The notes beneath the pieces were generated by a model. It had not been told where the DNA came from. It saw only the letters and a program-made list of their open reading frames with translations, and made no database searches. This document shows, in pieces, positions 1-12,127 of a DNA stretch of 64,000 nt. Position numbers and translations under genes: made by a program. The DNA lies in the NCBI RefSeq assembly GCF_051622035.1, contig NC_135357.1, positions 14,755,001-14,819,000 on the forward strand, in the 5' to 3' direction. This stretch comes from Arctopsyche grandis (Eukaryota > Arthropoda > Insecta > Trichoptera > Hydropsychidae). The stretch's first letter is position 1, and every line of letters begins with the position of its first letter.

Positions 1-405
1 GCATGAGCCATTTCCTCGTCGTGTAATTTCCCATTTTGTTGATCAAAATTGACCGCCCAGATCATTTGATTAAACGCCGTTGGACTTTTTCTTTGGGGTT
101 TTTTGAAGAAGCCCACGACCACTCACTCCGCTCTGGCTCAGTTTCCACCTTGAAGGAGGAAACTGAGCGCTGTATCAACGAAATTCAGCCACATTTATAC
201 AAAACGGTAATGGAAAATTTCTACAAAAGAGTGCGTACATATCTACCAGCAAAACCGTGAGGCTATTTACCCGATATGCTATTCCTTACATAACCTTATA
301 CATACTGTATACTTTATGAATCAATAAAAAAATTACAATTTTTAATAATAAACATGTGTTTTGTATCAAAATTACTTCTTGAGTGAATTTTGGGTCGCCC
401 TATAT
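1..405 (+). pseudogene. Mariner-like (IS630/Tc1-mariner) transposase 3' end, broken
   Basis: The sequence translates, across at least two frames, into the C-terminal part of a mariner-type DDE transposase. One frame near the left edge reads NWPPRSFDLTPLDFF once an in-frame stop is ignored, and the frame of 36-260 continues with STLKEETERCINEIQPHLYK and VMENFYKRV. These match the region around the last catalytic acid and the C-terminal helices of arthropod mariner-like transposases. The phrase WGYVK typical of intact copies is garbled by a frameshift near position 100. After the reading frame there is an AT-rich tail and then GGGTCGCCCTATATA near 391-405, which looks like the terminal inverted repeat next to a TA target. 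The 5' part lies outside the window. Family assignment is from motif memory; the frame breaks and stops are seen directly, so the copy is dead. Confidence 0.65.
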
Positions 406-689
406 AATACACTTTCTTTTCATTTCCTTTGAATAACAGGTTAAAAAGGATTTCAATTGTTGACTCTGTTCGACTAATTCATACAAACTATCCGATAAAA
501 ATGTAACCAAATATGCAGCATAAAATTTTGTACTATCGGTAGTACCGAAAGACAAATTTCTACCAAAGGTCCTAGATAATTGGATAATTGGTCCTCACAA
601 ATGGGCGTTGTTCTACTTTAAAACCTAAATTAGACTACGACTATTGCAGCGAATCATCCATTTTCTTTCTAGCAGCGGAAGTGAGTTCT

Positions 690-1260
690 GAAATGTCGGT
701 ATTTAATTCGCGCCCTATAAATTTCGTACCCCCTCAAGTATTGTCGGCTAGGTGACGCTTACGTGAGATAGGGCGGTTGGGTGAAAATCTTGAAAATAAA
801 TGAAAAGCGGGCACGTTCCGCACTGTAGCCGGTCGAACGAGAGGGATAGGGAGAAGGGCGCCGTAACAAACTGCCTCTATAATACAATAACGGCCGGAAC
901 AAACTAGGCCATAAAATATCGGCAGTGCATAAATCAGTTATGTGGCTGTAATATAGTCGCATCCCGCTCTGGCTCGACTTTTCCAATCGGCGCGAGTAAG
1001 AAGGAGTCATGCCAGAGCCGTGCGTCGGCGGGGGAAATATTGAAAATTATTATGAGGCATCTACGCACTAAAAAGGTGTCCTCTGCCGGGAGGTGTTATC
1101 GAGCCGCGTATTATTCGACATAAAGAGTAAAATACCGTTGGGACATATTTCATTCGGGGCGGGATCGAATTTTCCGGAAGTGTAGGATCAAGGTGACTTA
1201 CCTTCCATGGGGTGGAAATTATGTATAAAATAAAAATTTCAACCCTCCATATTTTGAACA
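690..1260. other. GC-balanced island, possible regulatory DNA
   Basis: This stretch is clearly richer in G and C than the AT-rich flanks and lacks microsatellites or transposon ends. It has short open frames on the minus strand (759-1010, 1061-1261) without recognisable domains, which I take as chance. No repeat copy of it was noticed elsewhere in the window. It could be a conserved noncoding or regulatory element; nothing here proves it. Confidence 0.25.
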
Positions 1261-1351
1261 ATCAAATTAATACATACATACATATTACACCCGTTTAAAG
1301 AAACAGATTTATTTACTCATAAGTATATTATAACATTTTAATATACATACT

Positions 1352-1613
1352 TATGAGTTGTTATATTTGAAACTGGCAGAAGTCCAATTTTCAGTTCCAA
1401 AAACACTTTTTCTGTTTGACTTGATTCACAAATTGTTATCACTTCTTTTAATTCGATATTTCCAGAATCTCGGAAAAGCAGAATAAACATATTACATGCC
1501 ACCACTATTTTTAAATATTTTTAAACGCAAAACATTATATTTAATGTTTTGAGAAATATTTTTCGAAATATATAAAAGTGGACTTATGCCACTTTTAAAT
1601 ATAACGGCTCATA
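1352..1613. mobile_element. MITE, 262 bp, family with the 16.4-kb copy
   Basis: The ends are inverted: it starts TATGAGTTGTTATATTTGAA and ends with the complement of a near-identical terminal sequence (TATAACGGCTCATA). Inside both ends are matching GGCAGAAGTCC and GGACTTATGCC blocks. The central part includes the phrase AAACATTATATTTAATGTTT. A second copy lies in opposite orientation at 16402-16646 and shares both ends and the middle. It has no coding capacity. Superfamily is not clear because no target duplication longer than a few AT bases can be defined. Confidence 0.7.
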
Positions 1614-1744
1614 TATGAGGAATAGAAATGGGAGAGCTATTTCGTAGAATAAAAATACAGAGCAAACACCTGGACTTAAAAACAAAACAAAAATCCTTGT
1701 TGACAGATTCGAGTATCTCATAAAGTCTTATATATTTAATAATC

Positions 1745-2581
1745 GTTGACTTTGAGGAAGTCAACGATTTTATTTGCTTAGGTGTCTTGATCTCAAGAGA
1801 AGGTGGGTGCCAGCCAAAAATCCGCAGAAGAATAAGAATGGCGAAAACGGCTATTTGGCCAAATGGCCAGACGGCTAAACGGCCAGTCTGACAAAAATAT
1901 GGAAAAACCGTTCTATAATGAGAAAAGCGAAAATTTGTCTGGTGCAATCTCTGGTGATCCCCATTACATTGTGTGGAGTGGAGACATGGTCGCTTAAAAA
2001 GAGAGAAAGGGACATGTTAGATGCCTTCGAAATGGTAAACGGATTATTCCGCACAACACTATCTCGCACATGACATTCTTTGCCACGAAAATTGCGAATA
2101 CAGAATATCTGGCACTCGATTTCTCGTTTATGTGATAGTTTGCTTTCGTGGAATTTTCCAATGCTTGATATTCCGTGATCGAGATTTTAGTGACGAGGGC
2201 GAGATCGGTTTATGTGAAATAGTTACCGAACCCTTCAAAATATGGTGCTGGAGGTGGATGCTGCGCATTCCAAGAACCGCAAGACGCACGAACATCTCCC
2301 TCAAAGAGCTGGCAGTTTCAGAGAGACTCTACACAACATATAGAAAACGGATTATTTCCTACTTTAGCCATATTTTCAGGAAGAATGTAGAGAGTCTGGA
2401 GAAGTTAGTAGTCACCGGAACACTAAAGGGAAAGCAAGCGACAAGTCGGTATCCCATAATATGGTCAAATAAAATTAAAGAACTGACTGGATCGTCACTA
2501 AATGATCCTTTCAACTTGTCACAGGACGGGAGTGGAGGCATTGAGCAAACTAGAAAGAAGAAGATGCATATGAAAACTTGA
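1745..2581 (+). pseudogene. RTE-like LINE, C-terminal reverse-transcriptase region, decayed
   Basis: Around 1755-1855 one frame reads EEVNDFICLGVLISREGGC followed by KIRRRIRMAKTA, the conserved block after the polymerase domain in many insect endonuclease-reverse transcriptase LINEs. The middle part (about 1860-2230) is scrambled by stops and unrelated-looking sequence. The open frame 2132-2581 resumes with FKIWCWRWMLRIPRTARRTN, then ISYFSHIFRKNVESLEKLVV and a GRSPxRW-like block (SRYPIIWSNKIKELTG). Order and motifs fit a 5'-truncated, mutated copy. The exact clade (RTE or a related endonuclease-bearing family) is inference. Confidence 0.75.
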
Positions 2582-3932
2582 AATCCCTACCTAATATTCT
2601 ATACAATATACATATGTATATACAATGTACATACATATGTACATAGCTTTAGTATTATGTTTCTCTCAATAGATTTTCTTAGATAGTATGTTACAATTTT
2701 CATGTGGATGTTGTCAATATTTTTGAGCACGCTCTGTATTCGACTATTGGCCAAAGCTTTCTGTCTTCTTTTTTTTGCTTTATTTTGTAAAAGTGTGTAT
2801 GTTCGTGTTTTATTGATTTATTGCTTTGATTATATAAATTTGATACGAAGCTTAGTCGGCCAGTTTGATATATGACCTTATGTTTCTCGCTTTGTATACA
2901 GGAAAATATCAATGCTACATATGTGTGTGCATATATTGTGTAGGTACATATGTATGTATATTCGAAAACTAGTCATTTTGTACACGAGCCAGATGTATTT
3001 CGTACCTAATGTATCTAAAAATGTTAAATTTATATAGACTATTATATATATTTATAGACTATTATATATTATTATAATATTTGTCATATACATATATGTA
3101 CATTGAGAGCTGATGTGTAGTTTGGACTATTTTTTAGCCTGATATGAGCTTCTTGGGGTGTACGAGACCCCTATATTTTTCCCTATCCGCCCTGTGCCCT
3201 GTCGTTGACGTTTATGGCGTGAAAACGTCCGGTCGCTGGCTGACCCACCATTACTACCGGTCAAAAAAAAGACAAAAAAACCAATACCATTATTCTCTCC
3301 ATTGTTTGTATTATATTTAGTAAGAAAAATGCAGTTCGCAAGTATAAAATATTATAAATATGTAATCAACAGCATTGTTAGTTAGGCCAATTCTTTGGGA
3401 GCACCTTAATAAATCTCGACGGGAAATTATCGGGAATGTCGTCTCAATATCAGTTAATTAATCAGCCATATTGTACAGACCTATTTGGTGCCCTATGATA
3501 GCCGCAAAGGGCCCGGATCGAATTCATTGCTGCGATGCCCATTGTCCTTCCTATCTCCGTAATGGTTCGTTATGGGCTCGCCATATGTAATTCCCGAAGT
3601 CCAGATATAAGTTTCGCGTGCGGGTTTTTTTTACGACACCAGAATGCGGTGCATCACTTGAACAGGGACGAACTGTGAATATTGTCAATTCTACAGACAT
3701 TCAGCTGCAGTAAATATTTTCACTCGTAATATTGTATCCTTGTGAATTTCAATAATAGCCTAAGTACCTACATATATATATATATGTAAATTTCACTCAT
3801 ATGAGTTGAATCCTAGTTGAAGAACTACATACAAGGACACTAACTCTACATATTATTAAATTGTAGTAAAGCTGCAATTATTATTAAATTGTAATAGAGA
3901 CTGCAAGTCTCAACTTATGAAATGAAATTTGA
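2582..3932. other. Intergenic, mostly AT-rich
   Basis: 2590-3110 is AT-rich with ATGT/ATAC microsatellite patches. 3150-3660 is more balanced in base composition (for example around GGGCCCGGATC near 3510) and could be a regulatory island. No coding region, RNA gene or clear element end is seen. Confidence 0.4.
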
Positions 3933-3940
3933 CTTTAAAT

Positions 3941-4614
3941 TAGGGTAACCATACGTCCCGTTTTGGCCAGGAAAGTCCCATTTTTACGTACTTTGCGTTC
4001 GTCCCGTCTTTTCGTAAAATTGTTTTATTTATCCCGTTTAGTCCATCAACTGAATTTTTTCGATATTGTTATTTCCAAATCAACTTGTTTCCCAGAAACA
4101 AATATTATTATATAAATATACATTTACATACATACATTATATTAATTTTAAAGTAACATTTAAATAAATAATTCATTTTACATGTTCTGAAAAAAATCGC
4201 TTTGTGCTATTATTTTTAAATAGCTGTAAAATACAATATTATTCTATATTTAATTTATAATGTACGTTTTGGTAAAAATTATATAACAAAACAAAAAAGA
4301 AATTTAAATTTTCAGTAGCACATAATTTTTGCAATTAAAAGACTGCAATTTTGCAATTATTTGTTAATTTTACACTTTCAGGAAAAATATCAGCATGATC
4401 GTTGTAAATTATAAATATTTTTTATCTTGTTTCTAAATATTTTCCTTGTACATAAGAATTTAGAACTTTCTGAAAATATATTATAATATCTTGACAATAT
4501 TAATGGTTATAAAATTTTTGGTCGTGTAACACATTTTTTTACTATATGTTATATAAGGGGGGGGGAGAACTTTTTTTTATCCGGTTTTAAATCCCGGGAA
4601 ATAGGTCACCCTAA
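3941..4614. mobile_element. Non-autonomous hAT-like element, 674 bp, with 8-bp target duplication
   Basis: It starts TAGGGTAACCATACGTCCCG and ends with the imperfect inverted sequence CCCGGGAAATAGGTCACCCTAA. The 8-bp direct repeat CTTTAAAT flanks it at 3933-3940 and 4615-4622. Eight-base duplications and AGGGTNACC-type ends are typical of hAT elements. The interior is AT-rich with no open frame, so it depends on a transposase made elsewhere. A poly-G run of about 10 bases lies near 4556-4565. Confidence 0.85.
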
Positions 4615-4622
4615 CTTTAAAT

Positions 4623-6500
4623 TCAATTTAAAAAATGTAATGAAAAACCTTATTTGTATGAACCTAACATTTAAATATTTATATTTAGAAGAAGCCTCAA
4701 GAATATCTTCTTCAATGATATTTTACACCTGGTAGATAATCCTATTTTAAAATACGTGTACGTTATTTATGAGTAATGTAAGTCAAGAATTCGAACGACT
4801 ATACTTTTTAATATATTCACCATAAGTCAAAAATCCGACCCTGCATTGGACCCGCAGCTCCGGCACGCGGTACATATTTTATGGCCGATGTCCGGCCAAT
4901 AAATACAATCGACCTTCTCCTTGCCCATTCCACAACATCTGAAAACATCCCAAAGCCCTAAAATACCAAATGTATATGTATGTACATATTATATTAATTC
5001 ACTATATTAAATTCAGTCGAATTGAAAACTATGGCTATATTCATCATAGTAAAATTCCTTTCAAATCTATTTCGATATGTTTCGAACGCAATTTGTGTAC
5101 ATAAAATATCGAAGGGAATCTTAAGTTGGCTCTATAATACCATAAAGACTTCCGGTCGTCCTCCACAATATGACTGGAGGGGGTGGGGTGGTTTGCGCAA
5201 CGACTTCCGCTTCGGTTAATTCGAATCTCCGGCGAAATCTTATCTATCTTATTTGCGTCTGCGGCAGTCTGTCCGTCTGTCCGAGCGTAATATGAATTAT
5301 GTGTATATCTTAGATGTTTATTCATAAGCCGTCGTCAAAGGGGGATTTACCCACACTACTTTTCATCCTCTTTCTCTTTTGCTCAAGATGCATCTTAATA
5401 GTCGAAATTTAATTAATAATTTACGATTCAAATTTTGTATTTGATTATTTTTAGTATTCATATGTTTTTTCGAACAACTATTTTACAGAAAATAAAACTT
5501 CATTATGCATTTGGCTTTGATTGGATTAGACCGATCGAGGAAAGTCGAATTTTTCGTTCAACAATAAAAAGGTGAATTTTCCGAATGAAATCTACGCTCA
5601 CTGCCCAATGGAGAGTGGAAACCCCGTCTATGTTGCCGTACTATAAGATAGAAACTGTAGATTGAGAGTGGAATCGATCCGATGGCATTATGATAGGATC
5701 GGATGCCGATGAACCGTGTCTTTTTCCCCGTAAAATGTACTCAATTCAATATATATCCGCTGGATGCACTCATACATGCCGAAATGCGATTTACAAATAT
5801 TGCCCTGCGTTCTATACCTACTTCTAATTTTTTTACCATGTGCACAGATATAATATAATACGTTCGTATTATTTCCACTTAAATTGACTCAATCCTCTTA
5901 ACATATACTACGCGCATTTCAGAGATTTATCCTAAAATCCCAGTCAAATTTATAACGCGTTAACTCAATTTTAAATCCCTTTGAAGATACTCATCTGAAT
6001 GTATGTGCATACATATGTATTTTTATAACTTAATTGTTGAAATTGAAGAAAAAAACGTACACACATAATATACTTTCAAAGCCATAGTGATATGATACAA
6101 GGCATTTGTTTATTGACTTACGGATTCAAATTTCAAATGTAAATATAATATAATACATATGTCGAAATCGTATTATATGTGTATAATAAATAAACGTTTT
6201 ATAATCTTTATCTAATTTTAACAAATATCTGCCATTACCAATTAATTTTTAAATATTTTACTTCTTCTCACATACGAGTACATATGTACATATGTATGTG
6301 CAAACATATAAATGTATCCCAAAAAAGGAATGGGCATTCGTAAAACTCAAAGCTAAATTCTGGTAAATGAATCAAGGCTCGAAATCGATGGAAGTTCATA
6401 GGAACGCCGCTCTGTTTCGTAAAATCCGGAATCGTGGTTCTTCTTCTCGTAAAAAAGCAAAATTACCATACCCTTTCGTAAATTTTATATGTACATATAG

Positions 6501-6502
<2 letters not shown>
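4623..6502. other. Intergenic with short GC-balanced patches
   Basis: Mostly AT-rich. Patches near 4830-4960, 5150-5340 and 5560-5760 have balanced composition and no repeat copy that I noticed. The open frame at 5022-5219 and its minus-strand shadow have no recognisable domain. No gene is supported. Confidence 0.4.

Positions 6503-6580
<78 letters not shown>
6503..6580. repeat. (TA)n microsatellite
   Basis: About 75 bases of uninterrupted alternating TA. The tyrosine-isoleucine open frames read through it on both strands are artefacts of the repeat. Confidence 0.95.
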
Positions 6581-6583
<3 letters not shown>

Positions 6584-7249
6584 AAATAAGAAAAATCATT
6601 AATCAAAAAACCAATCATTAATGAATAAAAAAATAATGTTTCACAATTTGTAGATGTATGTATGTATGTATTATAACATACAATCACCAAATATTTCCCA
6701 CATCAGTGAGCGTAGGTTATCAGAGATTATTTAAACAGAGATTCATATTTTCATAATTTGATAACGATGTATGAGTGAATTTTGGATTTTCTCTCTTCTA
6801 TTTGAGATGTTTTGTATTCACAGCTAGTTCTCGTATATATTGGTGCTGACTGTTGATGTAAGACACTTCCAATTTTTATATTTAACTATTATTGCTGCTA
6901 TTTTTTTAATGTATAATTGTATTTATATATATGTAAGTATGTACATATTTCTGTATAGTTCATATATTTTTTGTTTATTTTATATTATATGTATATTTAA
7001 ACATTAGGAATTCTTGTAATGTCTCAATGGTTCAAACTTCAAATAAATTAATAAATCATATATACCTATGTAGATATGTAATTTTCAAATATCTATTTCT
7101 GATAATGAAGAAGAGCATAATAGAATAAGTGCCACATATAAATAAATAAGCATAAGTAACAATAGTAAAAATATTATATGAACATACATGTACATATCTG
7201 TTTTGTCTATTATGGAAAATAAAACGCTTAAGGCGTAGTAGGGGAGTAT
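6581..7249. other. AT-rich intergenic with a possible LINE 3' tail at about 6990-7050
   Basis: The block ATTAGGAATTCTTGTAATG followed by GGTTCAAACTTCAAATAAAT near 7006-7048 resembles ATTAGGAATTCCTGTAATG followed by GGTCCAAACTTTAAATAAAT near 32899-32945. The shared end plus an (AAAT)n tail suggests two copies of one retroelement 3' terminus. The rest shows nothing coding. Confidence 0.45.
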
Positions 7250-7770
7250 TTCGAAAACGTAAGGTGCTCCATGCAGGAATTCACAAATTTTCCTATGAAG
7301 GTGGTTTAAATGCAGAAAAGTGTAGTGCTCTATAAAAGAGTGCCACGATTGGTGTCGTTATAGGCTGCGTCCTCGAGATCAAGAAGCACCCCCTCCCCTG
7401 GCTGTAGTTTTTCCTATGGGGAAACGGCCGCATATGAAGGCAATAACGGGCGGTCGTATGGGGTGCCGCGGCGGCAGCTGTTTTTTTTTATACCGTTTCC
7501 GCATTATAATAAAAATGGGCGCCAAAAAAGAAGCGCAGGATAAAAAAATGTGGAAGTCCGAGGCCGTTTGGCGCAAATGTCGCCCTCCGGTGGACACTCG
7601 TTATTGTCTCGCCGCGGTGCACTCGAGGACGTCCATAAAATCGGGATGTCCATCCCCTAAGGACACGTGTCGGATGTGTCGCACGATCGGAATAAATTTC
7701 CAAACGATGGCCGGAAGTGAGTGTGTTAACGCTCGTCGGTCTTTCTTTTCTCATCAGTCATGATAATTAC
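7250..7770. other. GC-rich island, possible regulatory element
   Basis: About 500 bases with high GC in an AT-rich neighbourhood (blocks such as GGGGTGCCGCGGCGGCAG near 7460). Three overlapping open frames exist (7416-7763 plus; 7379-7597 and 7488-7754 minus), but none has a known motif and overlapping frames are expected in GC-rich DNA. It may be conserved noncoding DNA; a coding first exon of an unseen gene cannot be excluded. Confidence 0.3.
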
Positions 7771-7854
7771 AATTAAATAGTAGAAGAATCTTTGAAAATA
7801 TTTTCAATTAATCTTATATGTATAACAATCGGAAAATATACATATTTTGTGTTC

Positions 7855-7985
7855 TTCAACTTCTCGTAATACAGTGATTTATGTAATAAAAATGATGCAT
7901 CGTTTGTAATTAATTGTCCAGGAAGGCGCATTGGGATCTTCCTGTTAAGCCTTCCTGGTATATATCTATATAAAAAATAAAATTA
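7855..7985 (+). mobile_element. SINE-1 family, 3' part only
   Basis: It matches the last third of the full SINE at 39566: a remnant of the CTCG...CGACTTAT block, then the hairpin tail CCAGGAAGGCGCATTGGGAT through CCTTCCTGG and an A/T-rich tail of AAAAT-type repeats. The tRNA-like head is missing. Confidence 0.75.
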
Positions 7986-9091
7986 AAAATAAAATATGTA
8001 TGTTGTATATAATTATTTCGATGCCGAAACATCGATTTTTCAAATTTGTAGAATGCAAATATTCATTTTTTTTTATTTGAAATTTTAAAACATAGTTCAT
8101 TTATTTTATTATTTAGTCAGTAAAGAAAAAAATCTTATGTCTACGAAAGCTGTTCGTCACTGAATTTTTCAGGTGAGCTGAATTCTCTATGTTGTCAATA
8201 TTTGTCTATAGCGAATTTTTATTTTCAAATTAGAACTCTATAGAGCAACGAGTCAATCACTTACATATATTGTCGTTTGAAACATACCTATTTACAATAT
8301 TTAATTAGGTAGATTTTTCTTATAAATACATTCATTGAAAATATTATTTTAGACACATCTAAGTATTGGATTGATCTGAAATATGTTTGTAATATTTCTA
8401 ATTTTAATTTAAATAAAAAACCATTATTTAATTTGTTTCATAGTAAGTTACTTACTCGCGAAATGCAATGTTGGTTGATATATTAATATACTATATATTA
8501 GTAGTATAATATATCGTCACAAAAACTACAAAATATACGATAGTTGACAAATAAGAAATAGGAAAGATGATTTATGTTCCAATTACGGAATTGTCTCATA
8601 TGTAGACTATATCACACTAAACGTTCATCTTTATATTATATTATGATAGAACCGTTTCAATACGATAAATGAATACTAAATGATGTTAAAAAATAAAGTA
8701 TTTCTCCGAACCAATACAAGACATGCATACAATTTACCACAATTTAGAAATTTTATTTATTTTATTTTATTTATATATATTTTAGCTATCAAGCTAGAAA
8801 TATCGAATACATGTGTAAATATGTGGTATTGAAAATTTGTGCGGGTCAAAGAAAAATGTTTTGAAAATTAAATGTATTTTATAAAGACCACTAACTTAAC
8901 AATGCGAACTTATTGTGTTTTCAGAAGGCTAGATGAGGAACCTATATATTTATGTGTCCTCCTTTAGCTTGCCTCTTTACCATTTTGCGAATAACTATTT
9001 TTTTAATTTTCCCATGATGCCATTACGGATTTTCCCTGGGCCTATGGTATTGAGCTTGAAGATACATATATAAATTTGACATCAAATAGTG
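7986..9091. other. AT-rich intergenic, nothing recognised
   Basis: Long A and T runs and short TA stretches only. No open frame of note, no element ends and no RNA gene are seen. Confidence 0.5.
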
Positions 9092-9240
9092 ATGGGTAGG
9101 ATGATTTTTGCCAATTTGATGACGAACCGTTTCAACAATGCAATTATATAAATTGGTAAACTCAGAAATGCTTCCGAATAAAATACAACCTCCCAGTGGT
9201 TAACATTAACGCAACCACAAAGCTATACTGCTGGCTAAAA
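9092..9240 (-). mobile_element. SINE-1 family, decayed head-and-body fragment
   Basis: On the minus strand it begins with the SINE head CAGCAGTATAGC, followed by the body blocks matching TTTGCCAATTT and AAACGGTTC of the better-preserved copies at 18433 and 39566. Many substitutions; the box sequences for RNA polymerase III are no longer clear. Confidence 0.55.
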
Positions 9241-10100
9241 CAAATTAAAACCTTAATTAAACTTCTAATAATTTATAAATAATTTTACGTGATTAAAGGT
9301 AAATAATTTATGAAAAATTTTACCGTCCAGTACGCATACATATGTATGTAATCTTTGTTGATTTTAAATTTTTTTAGATTTAACTGAAGTGGTGAAATTG
9401 TTGTTTTATTTTGTTTACATTTTTTTTTTTTGAAAATGTAGTGTGGCGTCAGTGTGTCACGACGACTTGCCCGAGACCTTCACGTCTCAAAAGTCTCGAG
9501 AAGGGGAGATGCAATCAGTGAACGTCAGCAATCTCGAGGGTAGTTCTGGGATACTGAAGGGAGACAGGGTGAGGGAGTCGATACATGTAGCGGAGGTGCA
9601 TCGATACGCGAGCTTTTTTTTTTTTTTTTACGACATTACGTTCACTTTGTCGCCGTTTTCCCGGAAACAGTCTGTATCGTAAATCGCGGGTGAAATTTTC
9701 CTCGGTTCAAATTGTTCACCTACGAACGTAAATTGACTCAGCCACGCTTATAGCCGGTTTTTTTAAATATTGAAAACAGTTTAGATGTACATACATATAT
9801 AAGTTTTCATAAACTTTTGCGTATTTTGTCAGATTATACTAACATGTTAATGTATGTAAGTATAATCTAACAAGATACGAAAAATTTTAATTAATAAAGT
9901 TATTAAATATAGCACGATCGTCGCCTCGAAATTCGTTGCAAAAAGCGCCAAATTATATAACTTATTTTTTATCGACACGGGTTTCAGACCATGGATTGAA
10001 ATTGTGTATTATTTCTTTGTAATTTTGATACCATATGTTTATTCTTTAGTAATTCAATCAATCAATGTACACTAGTAGATCGTACTGCAGACATTAAGAA
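9241..10100. other. Intergenic with GC-balanced island at 9440-9760
   Basis: The island carries a 79-codon plus-strand frame at 9443-9682 with no recognisable domain, interrupted in effect by a T-rich run that encodes phenylalanines. It is a candidate regulatory island only. The rest is AT-rich. Confidence 0.3.
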
Positions 10101-10105
10101 AAAAA

Positions 10106-10349
<244 letters not shown>

Positions 10350-10418
10350 GTAATTTATAGACGCACGCGTACGTAATATTAATCGTAATAAAAATGGCAC
10401 ATTATCCAACCCGTTCGA

Positions 10419-10710
10419 AATGATCTGTGTGTATGTGCCCCGAGGGCTTCGCTCCCAGGGCCTCTATCACCCTGGGGGCTTCGCCCCTCACGCTCCCCGA
10501 CGCCTCTGGCTCTCTGGGGCTTCGCCCCCAGGGCCCCCGACGTCCAGAGCCGCGCTCCCCCATCCGGCACGTCTTTGCCCCCGCGCTCTGGCACATCCAC
10601 CGCGGCCGGAGGACGCTCGTCACTCCCCGTCCCCCACTTCCCCACTACCACGCTTCCCGGTGTCTCAATTACTCGGCTGTGATTGGTTTCCCATACTGGT
10701 TGATCGTTCG
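10419..10710. repeat. GC-rich block with repeated GGCTTCGCCCC palindromes
   Basis: A sharply bounded block, far richer in G and C than its surroundings, containing several variants of the small palindrome GGGGCTTCGCCCC (near 10445, 10480 and 10520). A shorter block with the same motif (GGGGCTTCGCCTCG) lies near 12957-12972. Three overlapping open frames of about 100 codons cover it on both strands but have no domain and low complexity. I treat it as a repeat or structured sequence of unknown origin, not a gene. Confidence 0.45.
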
Positions 10711-10828
10711 TCACAAACATACATAAATATTTAGCGACAGTCGGTTTTATATATATTATTATTATACGAATTTATACAATAAACATCCATAGAGACATCC
10801 ATGGAGAGAAATCCGGTAAATAACTGAA

Positions 10829-11013
10829 ATGGGTAGGGAAAGCCAATTTGGCAGGAATCGTTTATATGAAAATCATAAAATTGGCAAACTCTGATAAGAA
10901 ACGACTGACCTGGTTACAAACCAAGGTCTGGCCAGCAGCAAGCCGTGTGACTCGAACTCATAACCACACTGACCATAGCAAGATATGCTAACCACTAGTC
11001 TATGCTGCTGGTT
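10829..11013 (-). mobile_element. SINE-1 family, head and body
   Basis: On the minus strand it begins with CAGCAGCATAGACTAGTGGT, a tRNA-like A-box region, then a B box (GAGTTCGAGTC) about 45 bases later, then the body phrases CTGGCCAGACCTTGG and CAGAGTTTGCCAATTTT. The 3' tail present in the full copies is missing. It is derived from a tRNA gene but is not one: the cloverleaf 3' half is replaced by SINE body. Confidence 0.7.
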
Positions 11014-12060
11014 ATATGTTATATTTTATATCTCATTACATGGTTTGAAATCATAAATCAACATTCAATGCCAATTTAAACAAAACCAGATATTGTAAAT
11101 AGTGCTCTATTTGTACTGTATTATATTGTATCGTTTGTCATGAAAAAAAAATGAAAATCAATGAATGAACTTCATCGACTTTATCTCGTTTAAATTCTCG
11201 GTATTTCTAATGCTATCAATTTATTGAATTGACACGTTGTTCGTTTTTCATTTCGCGCTTTGTTCTTTCGATGAATGCGATTAGGGTGAATGTGTGGGTG
11301 TGATAAAAAGTTTGAGTGTCACTGCACGTACATACTACATACATACATACATATCAATGAATAGTGTCGGGTTCACAGAGTGAACTGTAGCGTTGTGAGA
11401 CTTTTGCGAGCGTGAACTTTAGAGTGACGGACCATCGAGGGTTGAAACGGGACCGTTAAAGGGGAAGGGGGGGTGTATTTCCGACCCGTTACGACCAAAC
11501 GAAACCAATTTGTCCGTCAAAGGGTCGCAAAGGCCCGCGAAGTAATAATTATATTAAACGTCACCGACAAACAGCCGTATCGCACCCTTAATTTTGAAAA
11601 TAAAACGAAAAAATGAAATAAAATAATAATACCATCGTCTAATTCGAACTTATACCATGTCAGTATAATAATAAAATTATAAAAATTTAAAAAAATTTAA
11701 ACTCTCAATGATTTATTTAAATTTATTCGTGCAGATATTTTGTATGGAAATATCCCCAAAAATAGAGGAAGACTTATAACACTCTCACGCACACATTGAT
11801 AATCGGGCTAGATTCGGATCGCTCGAATGAACACATACATTCCTTTGACGTGGAAACAAAATTCCTTTTTTTATGTATTAATATTACGGTGAGCTATTAA
11901 AATTAAAAAGCACACTGGTAAAATGTTCGAATTGATATGTATGTACTTTTAGCTTTTCTTAATCAAATACATAGGTATACGGGAAGTATATGTAGGTCAG
12001 TACCACTGGCACGGGGGCTTTTTTAACGTAGTTTATATTTATATAAGAATAAAGGATGAA
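11014..12060. other. Intergenic with GC-balanced island at about 11270-11620
   Basis: The island includes TGACGGACCATCGAGGGTTG and AAAGGGTCGCAAAGGCCCGC and has no repeat copy in the window that I noticed. AT-rich on either side. No coding region is supported. Confidence 0.35.
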
Positions 12061-12061
12061 T

Positions 12062-12127
12062 ACCATGCGAGAACAATGTCAAGATGATGCGAGAACAATG
12101 TCAAGAAATTGATATTGTTCTCGCATC
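12062..12127. repeat. Short direct duplication plus hairpin
   Basis: ATGCGAGAACAATGTCAAG occurs twice in tandem (from 12065 and from 12087), and the second copy is followed after a 4-base loop by its own near-perfect complement (TTGATATTGTTCTCGCATC). The stem at 12086-12127 is 19 base pairs with one G-T pair. Looks like a local template-switch event. Confidence 0.8.

Noticed and set aside
10379..10734. Proline/arginine-rich frames of 99-113 codons in the GC-rich block
   Set aside because: Several overlapping phases on both strands are open, composition explains it, and no motif is recognisable.
10940..11013. tRNA gene
   Set aside because: A- and B-box-like phrases belong to the SINE-1 head; the acceptor stem and 3' half of a cloverleaf are missing.
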